A DNA stretch of 64,000 nt from Triangularia verruculosa (Eukaryota; Ascomycota; Sordariomycetes; Sordariales; Podosporaceae): positions 372,001 to 436,000 of the forward strand of contig MU863883.1 in the NCBI GenBank assembly GCA_033296885.1. The letters are read 5' to 3'. This document shows positions 11,070 to 22,835 of this stretch, piece by piece. The translations under genes and the position numbers were made by a program. The notes beneath the pieces were generated by a model. It had not been told where the DNA came from. It was given only the letters and a program-made list of their open reading frames with translations, and searched no databases. The first letter of the stretch is position 1. Each line of letters begins with the position of its first letter.

Positions 11070-11901
11070 TCACCGCTTCTTGTTTTCATTCCCCGACACA
11101 ACCTCATCGTCACTCCCATCTTCACTCCCGTCCTCTCCGTCGTCCTCGCCCTCCTCATCATCCTCATCGCCTTCGAAATCCCCCATGTTCTCATCCCCAG
11201 TGTCACTTCCCCCAAAATCAAAATCATCGTCACTCTCCTGCCAAAAATCATCATCGCTCTCCACCTTGGGCGGTGGCGCCGTCTCAAAGCTCCTCGGCAC
11301 CTCGAACCCTTCCGGCACCTTCGTTTTGGAGTACTCCACTGTCTCCCTAGCCTTCTTATTGTACTCCTCCCTTCGATCCCGGTACATGACTCCCGCATCG
11401 ACATTAGCGGGCGAGCTGATTTCAGGATCGTCCAGCAGCAGGAGCACCGACCTCAACACGCTCTCCACACACTGAAGTGGTGACCACCGCTCCGAGGCAT
11501 CCTCTCCAGACATGATGTCCTCGCCGGGCGTGTGCAAAATCGAAATGCAGAGCTGACCGTCAGGGTAGACATTGGGGTGCGTAATCGTATTCAGAAAGCG
11601 GAATTTCGGTGGCGAGTAAGGATAGTCCTCGCTGAACACCATTTCCGCTTGAAGGTAAGCGCCGTTGAAGACCGAGTCGGAGTTGATGACCATGAGGGCG
11701 AACCTCCACTTCATGATGTTGATGTCCTCATTCTGTACGGGAAAGCAGGTCAGTCTGTCGGTGTTCCACCCGAAGCAAGGTCGTGAGAAACGAAAGTTGA
11801 CAACATACATCATCAAAATGAATCCACTTTTCCTGTCGCAGACTCTTCATCTCCCCCATGAGTCGGTTCTTCGCTGCCGTCGCCTTGCTTGCTTTGGACA
11901 T
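11070..11901 (-). CDS. CDC34: Ubiquitin-conjugating enzyme E2, Cdc34/Ubc3 type
   Basis: E2 that works with SCF ubiquitin ligases to mark cell-cycle regulators. Two exons: 11901-11809 and 11732-11070, with intron GTATGT...CAG, giving 251 aa. The UBC fold carries the catalytic cysteine in GQLCISILHTPGED (about Cys93). It is followed by the acidic-loop insertion (GEDIMSGEDASERW) that marks the Cdc34/Ubc7 group, and the HPN motif (THPNVY) is present. The long acidic tail (VESDDDFWQESDDDFDFGG, then Asp/Glu/Ser-rich to a basic NKKR end) is diagnostic for Cdc34 and is known to bind the cullin basic canyon. Start: the only ATG, with the usual fungal MSKASKATAAKNRL opening. The downstream neighbour on the same strand is the pseudo-USP gene. 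Confidence 0.96.
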
Positions 11902-13209
11902 GGTGGGCGGTTTGGCCGTGGTGGTCTCTTAGGAAATCTATGCCAGAAAGGCTGCAAACTCCGAATCGAATGAAAGTGCCGAAAGTCCGGAAACGAAGGT
12001 TGGTTGCCTCGCAAGAGCGTGAGCGGTGAGGATGGCAGATGGGAAGGGAAGATCAGGGCAGCTGAAGGAGCGAATGTTTCAGGCTTTATTTAAGAAAGGC
12101 CCAAGCCTCTAGCTGGCTGGCTGGGTTGGGGGGTGCGTGAAGCAGCGGCAATGTGGGGAAGAGGGGCGTGCGAGGAAACCTTGGGTCAAGCTGAGAGAAT
12201 GTCGAATGACAGGTGAAGGTTTCATAAAAGAAGGAGAGAGAAATAGTTTATAATCTAATCTGCTTTGAAACAAAAAAAAAATAAAGTCTGACGCAGAGCC
12301 GGGCGGTAAGCGCCTGCTTCAGATATATATGGCTTTGAGTTGAGAGAGCCAAGTTCAACAAATGCTTCCAGTTCCCCGTGCTCGCCGTATTGGCAGCTGA
12401 CACCACAACAGGCAAGGGGGGGTGCAATACCGGCCTCCGCCACAAGCTGAGTTACCTAAGCAGGATGGCAGGACCAGGGGCTTCTGTCGGGGCTCGGGAT
12501 TGGTTCCCAGTGATGCGATCCCGAGCCGACCGTGAATTTGGGACGGTATCTGCCCATCAAGGTGTCACCGACACTGTTCCGTTGAGCGGTGAGTCTCCAT
12601 TAAATACTTTGGTCAGCCGAGTCAACTAACAACTTAATACCATTTTCTGAGATCATTCTGCTAATTCTTTCATTGAAAAAGTCCAATGCAAGCCTCATGC
12701 GGACATGGAAAGTTCTCACTTTCCGGATAAGCCGAAGTCAGGGGGTGGCGATACAAGCTGTGTATGAGTGAGTGGCGGAAAATGACCAAGCCGCCACATC
12801 TTTTCAGATTTGAGCTGCAGATAGATTTCGGAATGCCCTCAACCATTCATGGTTTCTTCCGGCTTTTCTTGCTTTGAATTTGAATGTGCAATTACACTAA
12901 ACAATCATAATCTCGCTGCTGGGTATCAAACTCGATCCGACCTGGACGCTTAACCATGACTCGGAGCCAAACTCAACCCGAACCCAACCAAAGTCACACA
13001 AATCTGCTCCAAGCTGCTCCATGACCTGGTATAGGATGTATGTGAAATAACAACAAAGAAAACGACAAAGTATAAGTGTGATGAAGTGCGCTCATAACTC
13101 AGCAAATGTCCATCATAAAAAGCACAGAAACATCGCTAACCGCTGACAGCCCAAGTACATGTCAGGAAATAATAGAATGTGAATACCTTCTTGCCCGCGG
13201 AGGAGCAAC
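11902..13209. other. Intergenic region, promoter of CDC34 and 3' flank of GCN2
   Basis: About 1.3 kb. It contains the CDC34 promoter and leader (to about 12.2 kb), a short poly-A run near 12273-12281 and no open frame with recognisable content. The sequence near 12950-13010 shows a tandem of CCGAACCCAACC-like words. Nothing else is supported. Confidence 0.5.
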
Positions 13210-16200
13210 CTAAGCCCCCAGGTCGTAGTAGATGCACTTCCCGGTCCTGAAATTGTAAACAAACGCGTGGCCTGGTCCCTTCTTCGTCTCCCATTCCCAT
13301 CGCCACCCGTTGAGCATCTCATGGATTTCTCGCACATACTTCTTCTCCCCTGTGCCGACGTTCTGCTCCACCTTTCGCCAACTTTCTGCATCAGCAATGC
13401 TGGTCGACTTGATCATGTCCATGACCGCATCCGACGTCTCGATGGCTGCGATAGGGCCCTCGAGGAAGCCCTTGACCAACCTGGAGGCACTCGACTGGGC
13501 CTGTTCAACAACAGCGTGACGGTTGAACTTCTTGCTTTTCGTCTGTGCAACCAACACGTGGACTTCTTGTTCATGGTCGCCTTCGAGAGCGTTAGCGGAG
13601 TCGGCGTGTGCCACAGCCGGCATACTCCTGGTCTTCGCATGAACGCGAGAGTCTCTCTCCCGAATCTCAGATTTGAGCCAGTTGAGTAGGTCTTTGGCTG
13701 ATATATCAGCGTCCGAGGCATCTTTGCGCCCCATGGTCTTGATCTTGACCATATTATCCTGCTTGATGATGACAACCCAGCTGTACGATTCATCTCGGTA
13801 GCTTGAGAGAAGGTCTTCTGGTGATCGCGTGTCGCGCGCGAGCTCAGCGCTGATATTGTGAGTCCATAATATCTGCAAAAGCTCAATACCAGAAGATCGC
13901 AGCACCGAAGGGTCGAAACTAGCAATCAATACGTCACACTAGGTACCCAAGATTAGTGTCCACGGTTATCCAGAAAGAGGTGTCGAGAACATACCCGCTT
14001 GGTGCTGAAGATGCCCTGTGATTCCTCTTCAGTCGCCTTTTTGAGAAAGGCTTTCCCTGTAGCCTTGGGGACCTGTTTAGCCAGTTGTTTCTCCCAGTTG
14101 AGACTAAAACCAACGGCATGTCGCTCCTCAAATCGGCCACCAATCTTGGGACGATGCTCCTTAATCAGATTGTCGTAACGACCACCGGCTGCAAAGACAT
14201 CTTTGACCTTTTTGTCGTATAGACAAGAAAAGAGGATCCCTCCGCGAAAGAATACCTCGTTGATGCTACTAAGGGGCGCAATGTAGACTTTGTTCGATAC
14301 CCCGAACTTCTTGGTGTATTCATGGACATCCTTTAGGTGAGCGAGGATAGGCGACACCTTTTGCGCAAACTCCGAGCCTTCAAAGAGACCTCTTATCTTC
14401 GAGATAGCCTTGCTTGGTGTATCTCTAAAGTCAAAGCGTTGCAACTCGTCCACACTTGTTGCGGAAATTCCTACCATGGGCGATCTTAGCTCACTGCGGA
14501 CCTTGAGCCAGGTGAAATTCCTAATGTTAAGCTTGCTGAGAATGTCAGCAGCTGCTTGTCTGGCATTGATGTCAACACCGCAGAACTCGAAGATTATGTG
14601 TAGAAGATCGGAGTGGCCAAGATGGAAGCAAATTGGCGTAGATGACGTAGTCGGAAAGCTCGAAACGATCTCGTCCAAGACTTTGATCACCTCGGCCTCT
14701 TTTAGGGCAAGATCCAGTGCGTCGGTTGTGACGATATCGAAGTCCACTTCGCCGTAGACATCGGGTTGCCCACCATCTCGACGATCTCGGAAAATATTTC
14801 CGAACGAGTAGGAGCGCTGCATGATAGGACCGTGAGTTGCTCGAGCAAGAGAGCGGGCGTGACCCATAACCAAATCGAAGGGCATTTGCAATACTGTGCC
14901 ATTTTGATCCAGCAAACGAACAACATTTTGTTCGTAGTAATTTGATCTTGGGTAGAGACATGCTGTTGGAGTCTCAACAGCCCCGTGCCTTCGGAAGATC
15001 GAAACCAATGTATCCTTCACAATATAGCGGCGCATCAGTTCTGCTGCACTCGGCGCGGACGACCCCATATCCCAGGCGTAATCCTTGGCTGGCTCAACCT
15101 GTCTGCCGAATAAAGCGGCTAGCATCTTCTCGTAATAGGGCGAACTTGGATCTGCCATCCCGGCGATAGCCCGCCGTACGGCCTCACTCTCCATCTGAAC
15201 AGGCATCTTGCCGCTCTTGAGAAGCTCGGAGCTAGACGGACGTTCTTTGGGGTTGTGTGTGAGTAGCGAAAGTAGTATATCCGTGTGGTTCTTATCAGCT
15301 GCCTTAAAGTCCGATGGAAGAACCGGTGGATTATGCCGCACTTGCTCAAGAGTCATCGCGCGTTGCATCCCTAGCATGGGGGGATACGACATCTCGAAGA
15401 AGATGACACCCAAGGAGTACATCTAATACTGTTAGCTGCCGTATTGTAGGCTCCATGTGGGCTGAAACTTACATCAACTTTGGCAGTATATGACCCGCTG
15501 CCCCCTGTTCTGACCTCCGGAGCAACATAAACAGCTGTACCAATGCTTCTCGTCAGATCACTCGCATCAATGTTGGCCACATTCTTGTCGACGGCTAGCT
15601 GCCCGCTCGTTGCCAATCCAAAGTCTCCGATTTTCACGTTGTCAACACCATCCGGGCCAGCGCTTATGAAGACATTCTCGGGCTTGAGATCGCGGTGAAC
15701 GATAGTAAGACTGTGTATGTGAGACAGGCCCTCCAAAATCTGGCGGAATAGGCGCCAGACTTCTTGATTTTCCCTGTACAAGTTTCGGGAAATCAAATCA
15801 CGCAAGGTCTGAGTACAAATGTTAGATGACTACCAACGCAAGTGAGGTATTTGTGAAAGTCAAAGACAACACGGAAAGTGGAGAACCTACCCGTTTCTCA
15901 CAATACTCCATAGAGATGTACATGATCGTACGGAAGGGGCGGTTGCTCCCCCTTCTGTCTGTACGGGCTGGAGCTGGAAGATTTCTTGATGCCCTTTCTC
16001 CTATTGTGGATGTGTCTTCATCCGAGTCGGATTCGTCATCATCTTCGCTGTCTTCTTCGTCGTCATCCTCATCTTCGTCGTCATCCTCATCTTCGTCAGA
16101 GTCATCTTCGAACACCATGTCCGGGTGTCCGCTTGAAGACATGAAGTCCAGTCCTCGGCTTTTGCTCTCAGCAAACTCAATGTTGATACTTCGGGATACG

Positions 16201-18316
16201 GGGCTATTGCTGGAGCCATCCTCGCTAGAGACGTCACTTTCAGACTCCCCAGTACCATCAGAAAAATCCATAGTTTCCTCGAGCCAAGTATTGTAGTATC
16301 GAACGACGGCGGGATGATTCATCTGGGAGAGTAGTCTCACTTCCTTCAACATCTCGGACAAGGTCTCTTGTGACCGCTGAGTGATTTTCTTGATGGCATA
16401 CAGCCGCCCATCGATCATTTTTCGAGCACGGACAACTTCGCCAAAACCACCCTTGCCGAGGCGGGCTTCTTCGACATAGTCCTCGAGATATCTCGATGTG
16501 ACAGCAGTTCGGTTCATGGAATCATGGCGAAGCCTTCGTGGCAGCGATTGGGGCGCCGATAGTAGTGAGCCCGACACGGCAGAAACGTGCTCGACTAGAA
16601 CAGGCGCATTGGTTGCTAGGAACTCGCTAGAGCAGAGCTCAAATGCGCGAGGTCGCTTCTTGGGGTCAGCTTTGAAGAATTTCGAAACAAGCTCTTCCAG
16701 AGGACCCGAAAGCGATAGAGAGTCCATTAACGCCGAAGGTGAAGGGTACTTTTCCGGCACATTGAGGCCGAAGACCATCTGCAGAAACACTATCCCAAAG
16801 TCCCAGATGTCTGTTTTCTGCGTGTACTGTGGTTTTGATATTCCTGCAATCTCGGCGGGGTACCAGTAAACAGATTTGGCTGCTCTGCTTGTGACCACTT
16901 TGACCATGCTGGTTGATATACTGTGAAGTTCTTTCTGAAAACCACCGTCGGAAAGCTTGGGAACAATATCGCCTGCTGGAGTTCTGCAGAGCAGAATATT
17001 GCCAGGATGGATATCCTGATGAACAATGCCATTGCTGTGGAGATATGCCAGCGCGTCGAGAAGATCCGTAGTCCAGATTCTGGCTTTGCTGATTTCGACT
17101 TGCCCAGCCAAATCGAGAAGTTCGTCGAGTGGCCCCTTGTCAGAGAAAGGGGTAAGCACGCTGACAGTCCAGACTGTGGGGCCGGACGAGTCAATGTCAC
17201 TGACTGTGCGGTCAATCTTGAAGTTGATGAGCTCTAGAAGATTCTGGTGATGCATTTTCTTCAGTGATTCTAGCAGGGATTCCAAAGCCTGCAGTTGCTT
17301 CTTGAACTGGACCGAGTCCTTGCCATGCGACTTGATATCAACTTGCTTGAGTGCAAGACTTGGACGAACATTTCTCGCAGACAAGACTGGCTTGACCTTG
17401 TACACCGTCGTGACCGGTCCCTCACGCCAAATCGTCTTGCCAATGACGGTTTGAAAGTAATGGTGGTCGCCGGTGTCATCAGTAAGCTTGCATGGCTGGT
17501 CAAACACGACGGCGACATCAGTCTCGGCGGGGTCCTCCTGCACTCGGTTTGGCGACATGTTATGGCTCCTGTTCTTCTTCCTTGACTCCTTCAACTTGTT
17601 TCGTTGACGTTTGAGCTCCTCTTGGACCATGTCACCGAGGACCCGTTCTTCTTCCATGGTTTCCTCCAGCTTCTTTTGTTCCTGTTGCTCCTTCTCATTC
17701 TGAGCAAGCTTTGCCAGCTCCGCTTCGTGGGCCGCCCTCTCTTCTTCCAGAGAAGGTAACTCCAGACCCTGAGCTTTCTTCATGGCTGCCTCATCAAGTA
17801 TTTCACGAATGCCTTCTACCAGGCGGTCAATCATCACCTCTTCCTCCTGGGCCCACATCTTTGGTTGTGTTTCCACAAACTTCTGGATTTTGAATCTTGT
17901 TGATTCGCGAAGATGTCCATCATTTTTGACGGCCAATAACGGTGGCGACTTGGGATATGTAGCGACAAGAATGACAGAAAGCGTCACGGAGAAATTGTCA
18001 TCAGCCCAGGCTTTGATTTTTATATCAAACGCTGGTTCCATTTTCTTGAGACGGTTAGTTACATGACACCCACGCATACGTATCAGACTTTGAGAAGAAG
18101 AGTTCACACCTTCCATGCACCGTGAGGTCCTGCGTGCTGGATGAAATCCTCGCCATAGATGGCCTCCAGAGCGATCACTTCATCGGCTTGCTTCTCTTGA
18201 TATTGCGTCTTGGCCGCTGGTTGACCGGCACCGAGACCCTTGAGTCCAGGAAAACTTTCGGTTCCATTCTTCTTGTTTTGAGGAGGGGCCTTCTTTTGAG
18301 TGCCCTTTCCTGCCAT
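13210..18316 (-). CDS. GCN2: eIF2-alpha kinase GCN2 (Neurospora CPC-3 homologue)
   Basis: Amino-acid-starvation sensor that phosphorylates eIF2 alpha when uncharged tRNA binds it. Five exons: 18316-18110, 18044-15891, 15808-15473, 15422-13995 and 13938-13210, giving 1,617 aa. Domains in order: an N-terminal RWD that binds Gcn1; a charged coiled coil; a pseudokinase with HQDIHPGN in place of HRDLKPEN and LSDGG in place of DFG; the active kinase with GKGGFGEV, VAL-type lysine (AIKKI), HRDLKPEN and DFGLA; the large acidic insert (Asp/Glu/Ser run coded near 16023-16110); a HisRS-like domain (RSYSFGNIFRDRR); and a C-terminal ribosome/dimer domain ending in CIYYDLGA. The activation-loop SIGTAVYVAPEV keeps the threonine. 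The full set of domains leaves little doubt. It is divergent from the Cut12 gene. Confidence 0.97.
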
Positions 18317-19005
18317 AACGAATTGGTGGTGACAGCGATGACTCGGTGTGAGATGGGAGTGAGGTGAGAGGGTAGGTGACTAATAAGTGAGCGAGTGGGT
18401 GAGCGTGGGTTGGGTACTGGTGGTGTTGGAAATTGAATAAGATTCACTCAGTCAAGTCCTGAAAGATAAGACTGCACAGCCAGATTTGGCTGTGAGACTT
18501 TTTAATGAGTAGAGTCCATCCTCGAAACAGTTCAGATGGAGCAAGGTATAAGAACGTGAAGTGAAGGGTAGGTAGAAGGTGACTGATAGTGGTTGGCGGG
18601 GTCTTTGCACTGTTCAGATGCCCCAATGGTCACTGATGAGCTGGGATGGAATTGGAGACAATCATACCTGGTCCCACCTTTCAGCTTCACAGTGGAGTTG
18701 AGCTCTTGGCACGAAGCTTCGAACAGCCCCGCCAACCCCACTTCAACGCCCGGGACGCGCTGCGGCTGGCGGGACGCGGTTGGACCCTTGTTAATACCAT
18801 GACTTGGCGCTGGCAACGATTCCCGTCTCTTCTGGTTCCGGCAGTCAAGTAAACACAACCACTCGACTGTCGACAGCACACTTTGTGTGGCAACCCCCAC
18901 GACCCCTCACAACGAGCAATTGAATTGGCGATTGACTCGGATAGTATCGATTGAGGAATTGAAAGAGGCTTAACGTAGTTGCGCGATCACGGCGCCCGAG
19001 TCACC
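18317..19005. promoter_or_regulatory. Divergent promoter region of GCN2 and the Cut12-like gene
   Basis: A 689 bp head-to-head intergenic region. It contains a GAGTGGGTGAGCG-type G-rich stretch close to GCN2. I find no TATA box and no consensus TGACTCA site here, so any control of GCN2 by the Gcn4/CPC-1 pathway is not visible in this sequence. Confidence 0.4.
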
Positions 19006-21321
19006 ATGATCAGCTGGGCGCTCAAGCGCAACAACAAGGACGCCGACACCGCGCGCGACGCGACCGGTGGGGGTACGAGATCCCACTCCCGCAGAACCTC
19101 AAGAAAGCTTTCAGGACATCAAACTCAGACAAGTACAGATGATACAACCCAACTCGATATGCCCGACACCCCAGCGCCGGTTTTTGCTGTGCGCGCACTC
19201 AAAACAGCCATCTTTGGAACCCCCGCAGCCCGCGCCGACCGCCGAGCCTCGAGATTGACGGCAACAAACAACAAATCCGCCCCCGCCAAACCCGATGCGA
19301 CCGCTGTTCCCGACAAGTCACCCGCGAAGCCACCTGGCATTCTTCTTACCCCAGGCACTGGTACTACCCGTCGGAAACGTGTGTCGTTTGGCCATGACGT
19401 CAAGCAGGGCTCCGGGGGTCCAGCCAGAACGAGTACCAGTGGCCTGCCTGACGATACACCCATTCCGAAAACGAAGACGAAACTCCAGCAGACTTTGGAG
19501 AACGCCCGGCGTCACAAAGCTGACGAGAACACCACCGAAGTCAGGGACTTCGCCGCTCAGGACACAGAGCAGGAGGGTGCTTGGGAGGAGGTCGATGACG
19601 ATTATGATGAATCTGACTATGAGGCCGACATCACCACCGACCTGAACGAGCCTCATTCTAGGTCTGGCCAGTACTGGAAGTCTTACTTTGAAACCTACCA
19701 TGCCGATGCAAAGGCCGAGATGGAGAAATTGGTTAAGTACAAGCAGCTCGCAAAGTCTTATGCCAAGATGAAGGACACGGAGGCCGACGAGCTCAAGCAG
19801 AAACTCAGGGAGGAACAAGAAAAGGTGCAACAGATGGAAGAGAAGCTCGCCGAGATGAGCAGACAGGTCGCCGCCAAGACTCAAAGGAACGGAGGGCAAG
19901 CTGACATGCAGCTGGTGGAGGAGTTGAACAGGCAAACGGCACTTGCAAGAGAATACAAAATGCAGGTTGAAGAGCTGGAAGAATTGCTCCATGAAGATAT
20001 GGATGAGGAAGAACCTAAAGGTTCTCGAGAGCGTCGTGTTGCTTCTCCACGAACCCACCGAACCCTTATGGAGGCGCAGCGAGAGCTGAGAAAGGCCAGG
20101 TCACAGCTACGAGAGATGGACAGCTTGCGAGAAGAGCGGGATAGACTGCGCTCCGACCTCAAGTTTGCCGAGCAGAGGTCTACTAAGCTTGCCGATGAGA
20201 ACAAGAAGCTATCTGGGGAGTTGTCTAAGAGCAGCACCAAGATCCAAGACCTGGAGAAGAATCTCACCGAATCAAAGGCGTCCTATGATAAGTTGAAGGA
20301 AGATGCCAAGAATCGCTACAAGGAGGCCAGAGAGGTGCTGGAAACCAAGAATAAGAAGATTTCCGAGCTTCAAGATGAAGTTTCCTCGCTCAGGAAAGAA
20401 GCTGTCGAGACCAAAAGAGCCACCCGTACCACTCGGGGCTTGAGTCTTGACGAAAAGTCCAAACCCAGGGCCGATCGTCCAGCAGCAGCGCTCAAATCAC
20501 TTGAAACAGCAGAGGAAGATCATACCCGTCTTCTTCGAGAACTGAAGGAACTGAAGAGAGCAAGCCTTCAGACAGCAACAACCGCAGCGAGGGACAAACG
20601 CCCCAGCGTTGACGGCTATAAATACAGCTCCACAGCCGATGACCTTCAAACTCTCGCCACGTCCCGCGCCCTCCGCGATAGAATCGAGACAGAATTTGGC
20701 GTTGGCAGAAAGTCCCAGCCTACTCTCCCAGCCACCACCTCCACAATTTTGATTGACCGCGCCAACCTCCCGGACAGTCCTTCTCCAAGCGGCCGCTCTG
20801 TCCCCTCATCAAAGGAGGACCTCATCTCCCGGACTTCCAGCCGAGGTTCAAGCCGACCAAGGACCTCCCGTATCAGCATATCGAGAGAAAATCTCAGAAG
20901 CAAAAGTAGCAACGAGAGCGAGAGGGGGACAGAAAAGGAGAAGCGCGTCACCAATGGGAGCACAGCTTCGCTCTCGCAGCCGAGAAGAAAACTACCCCCA
21001 CCAACACCAGCCGTGATAGCCCGATCTCTACCAGCCTTTGACATGGATGACGAGTTCACTCAGGAACCAGAGATCGGCGGGATTGATCTTGTACAGGGGA
21101 AGTTTGCTCGGCTAGGCGGTGGAGGGGGGAACCAGAATCCAAACAGTAGCGCTGTTTGGAGCACCATGAACGCGTCACAACTGGCGATGCCGGCGGACAG
21201 AAAGGCTGCGGCCATCGCCCGGTTGCAGAGGAAGAAGGCTGCGAGGCAGCAGCAGGAAAGGAATGGGACTGGGCTTGATCGAACCGGGACCAGGAACAAG
21301 GAGAATCTGAGGCCTTACTAG
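19006..21321 (+). CDS. Spindle pole body protein, Cut12 family
   Basis: An intronless gene of 771 aa. Fission yeast Cut12 sits at the spindle pole body and helps activate Plo1 and bipolar spindle assembly. The start is the ATG at 19006 (CACC ATGA), giving the MISWALKR opening typical of this fungal family; the frame extends upstream only without an ATG. After a basic disordered region with FAVRALKTAIFGTP and a KRVSFG motif near residues 120-125 (a PP1-type KVxF-like site), the conserved Cut12 region begins at SGQYWKSYFETY. It runs through EMEKLVKYKQLAKSYAKMKDTEA into a long coiled coil (about residues 225-500). The C-terminal third is Ser/Arg-rich with a final RLQRKKAARQQQ helix. Family assignment is good; the PP1 site is an inference. 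Confidence 0.85.
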   Translation: MISWALKRNNKDADTARDATGGGTRSHSRRTSRKLSGHQTQTSTDDTTQLDMPDTPAPVFAVRALKTAIFGTPAARADRRASRLTATNNKSAPAKPDATAVPDKSPAKPPGILLTPGTGTTRRKRVSFGHDVKQGSGGPARTSTSGLPDDTPIPKTKTKLQQTLENARRHKADENTTEVRDFAAQDTEQEGAWEEVDDDYDESDYEADITTDLNEPHSRSGQYWKSYFETYHADAKAEMEKLVKYKQLAKSYAKMKDTEADELKQKLREEQEKVQQMEEKLAEMSRQVAAKTQRNGGQADMQLVEELNRQTALAREYKMQVEELEELLHEDMDEEEPKGSRERRVASPRTHRTLMEAQRELRKARSQLREMDSLREERDRLRSDLKFAEQRSTKLADENKKLSGELSKSSTKIQDLEKNLTESKASYDKLKEDAKNRYKEAREVLETKNKKISELQDEVSSLRKEAVETKRATRTTRGLSLDEKSKPRADRPAAALKSLETAEEDHTRLLRELKELKRASLQTATTAARDKRPSVDGYKYSSTADDLQTLATSRALRDRIETEFGVGRKSQPTLPATTSTILIDRANLPDSPSPSGRSVPSSKEDLISRTSSRGSSRPRTSRISISRENLRSKSSNESERGTEKEKRVTNGSTASLSQPRRKLPPPTPAVIARSLPAFDMDDEFTQEPEIGGIDLVQGKFARLGGGGGNQNPNSSAVWSTMNASQLAMPADRKAAAIARLQRKKAARQQQERNGTGLDRTGTRNKENLRPY

Positions 21322-21716
21322 GGAGGACGATGAATATTGGTTCTTGTTGGTACAAGGATATGGGAAAGGGAACTCTATTACATTGTTTACTTGAGCAACA
21401 GCGTAGATGGGCATCATGGAACGGAAATAACGGGCCGGGCTGATATACCGGACGAGCATGGCGGCGGTGTTTTTAGGAGAGACATATTACTTGCATACAG
21501 GTTCAAAAATAACAACCGCTGGCTATGTTGTTATGTTTTTGTTTTTTGCTTTTTTTTATTCATGATATGGATTGCCCTTGTTATTTTAAGGTTGGGAAAC
21601 TTGAAGGTTGCGATTGAGTGATAACGGATCTCATTAGCTAAGGAGACGAGTGGCTCTTATCAGCGACTGACTTCACATACATCCTTTCACGTGAACTTTT
21701 GAGTTTGCCCTCAACT
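21322..21716. other. Intergenic region between the Cut12-like gene and UREF
   Basis: About 395 bp, AT-richer than its flanks, with a TTTGTTTTTTGCTTTTTTTT tract near 21537-21558 that could help 3'-end formation of the upstream gene. No gene is seen. Confidence 0.4.
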
Positions 21717-22735
21717 ATGCATCAAAATAACCGGCCTAAGAGTGTCAAAATGACAATTGATTCAATCCAGGACCAGGTATTTTCCCATCCTAAGTCAGAA
21801 ACTGACCTCGAAAATGAGATTGCGGAGTTGGAACGCAAGCTCGCCACAGCCAAAGCCAAGCTATCCCCTCACAACCCCCTCCGATGTCGGCAACCACCAA
21901 AAGATGCATCACCCGAACAACCACTGTCAACACCCAGTCCGTTCCACCCCCCTTTTTACCCCTTTTCTATCTTCACTAACAAGATGAACCAGATCTATCC
22001 CACCACTACCACCTCCTCCTCTCCGACTCCGCCCTTCCCCTAGGCAGCTTCGCCTTTTCCTCCGGCCTAGAATCCTACCTCGCCCACGGCCACAAATCCG
22101 ACCCTTACCACCCCCACACCTCCTTCGCCGCCTTCCTCCCCTTGTCCATCTCCTCCTACGCCTCCACCACCCTCCCCTTCGTCCTCTCCGCCCACCGCGA
22201 CCCATCCCTGTCCAATCTAGTCTCCCTCGACGACACCCAAGACGCCAGCATCATCTGCACCGTCGGCCGCCGCGCCTCCATCGCCCAGGGCCGCGCCCTG
22301 CTCGGCATCTGGGAGCGCTCCTTTTCCCTCACTTTCCCGTCATCGCCGCGACAGCCTGCCGCCGTTGGCGACCTCAAAGAATTCGCCAGGTTGGTCAAGA
22401 GGTCGTCGTCAAAGGAAATACCCGATGCGTCCGCCCACTTGGCGCCGCTCTTTGGAGCGGTATGCTCGGTCGTAGGACTAACGCTGCAGCAGACGGCGTA
22501 TATGTTTCTGTTTGGGCACGTCAAGGCGCTGGTGTCGGCGGCGGTGAGGGCGGGCATGTTTGGACCGTATCAGGCGCAAAAGGTGCTCGCGGGGGCGACG
22601 GTGCAGGAGTTGATCACGGAGATGATCAAGCGGGAGTGGGACACGGTGGTGGAAAATGCAGGGCAGAATGTGCCGGTTATGGATCTGTGGTTCGGGAGGC
22701 ATGAGGTGTTGTATTCAAGGATATTTAATAGCTGA
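21717..22735 (+). CDS. Urease accessory protein UreF
   Basis: UreF acts with UreD and UreG to load nickel into urease. The core is clear: LLLSDSALPLGSFAFSSGLESYL matches the UreF N-terminal signature (SDSALPxGxF...GLE), followed by a helical domain with FARLVKRSS and the C-terminal MDLWFGRHEVLYSRIFNS. The 5' part needs one intron. The best phase-consistent choice is 21937-21992 (GTCCGT donor, CTAAC branch at 21976-21980, CAG acceptor), which gives 320 aa, but the donor is unusual. A GTCGGC donor slightly upstream would also keep frame. The start could be 21717 or 21750; both precede a short coiled segment (ENEIAELERKLATAKAKL). It is convergent with CWC2, whose stop lies only 100 bp away. Confidence 0.85.
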
Positions 22736-22835
22736 GCCTGCGAGTGTGGTATCTTTTGTAATGTGTACTGAAATGTTGATGTACGATATGCAAGCCAATA
22801 GCAAACGCTGTACATGTACTTCAATAAAATGTGAT

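Noticed and set aside
19318..20267. Long minus-strand frames opposite the Cut12-like gene
   Set aside because: Mirror frames of a coiled-coil gene with biased codons; leucine-rich translation without domain.
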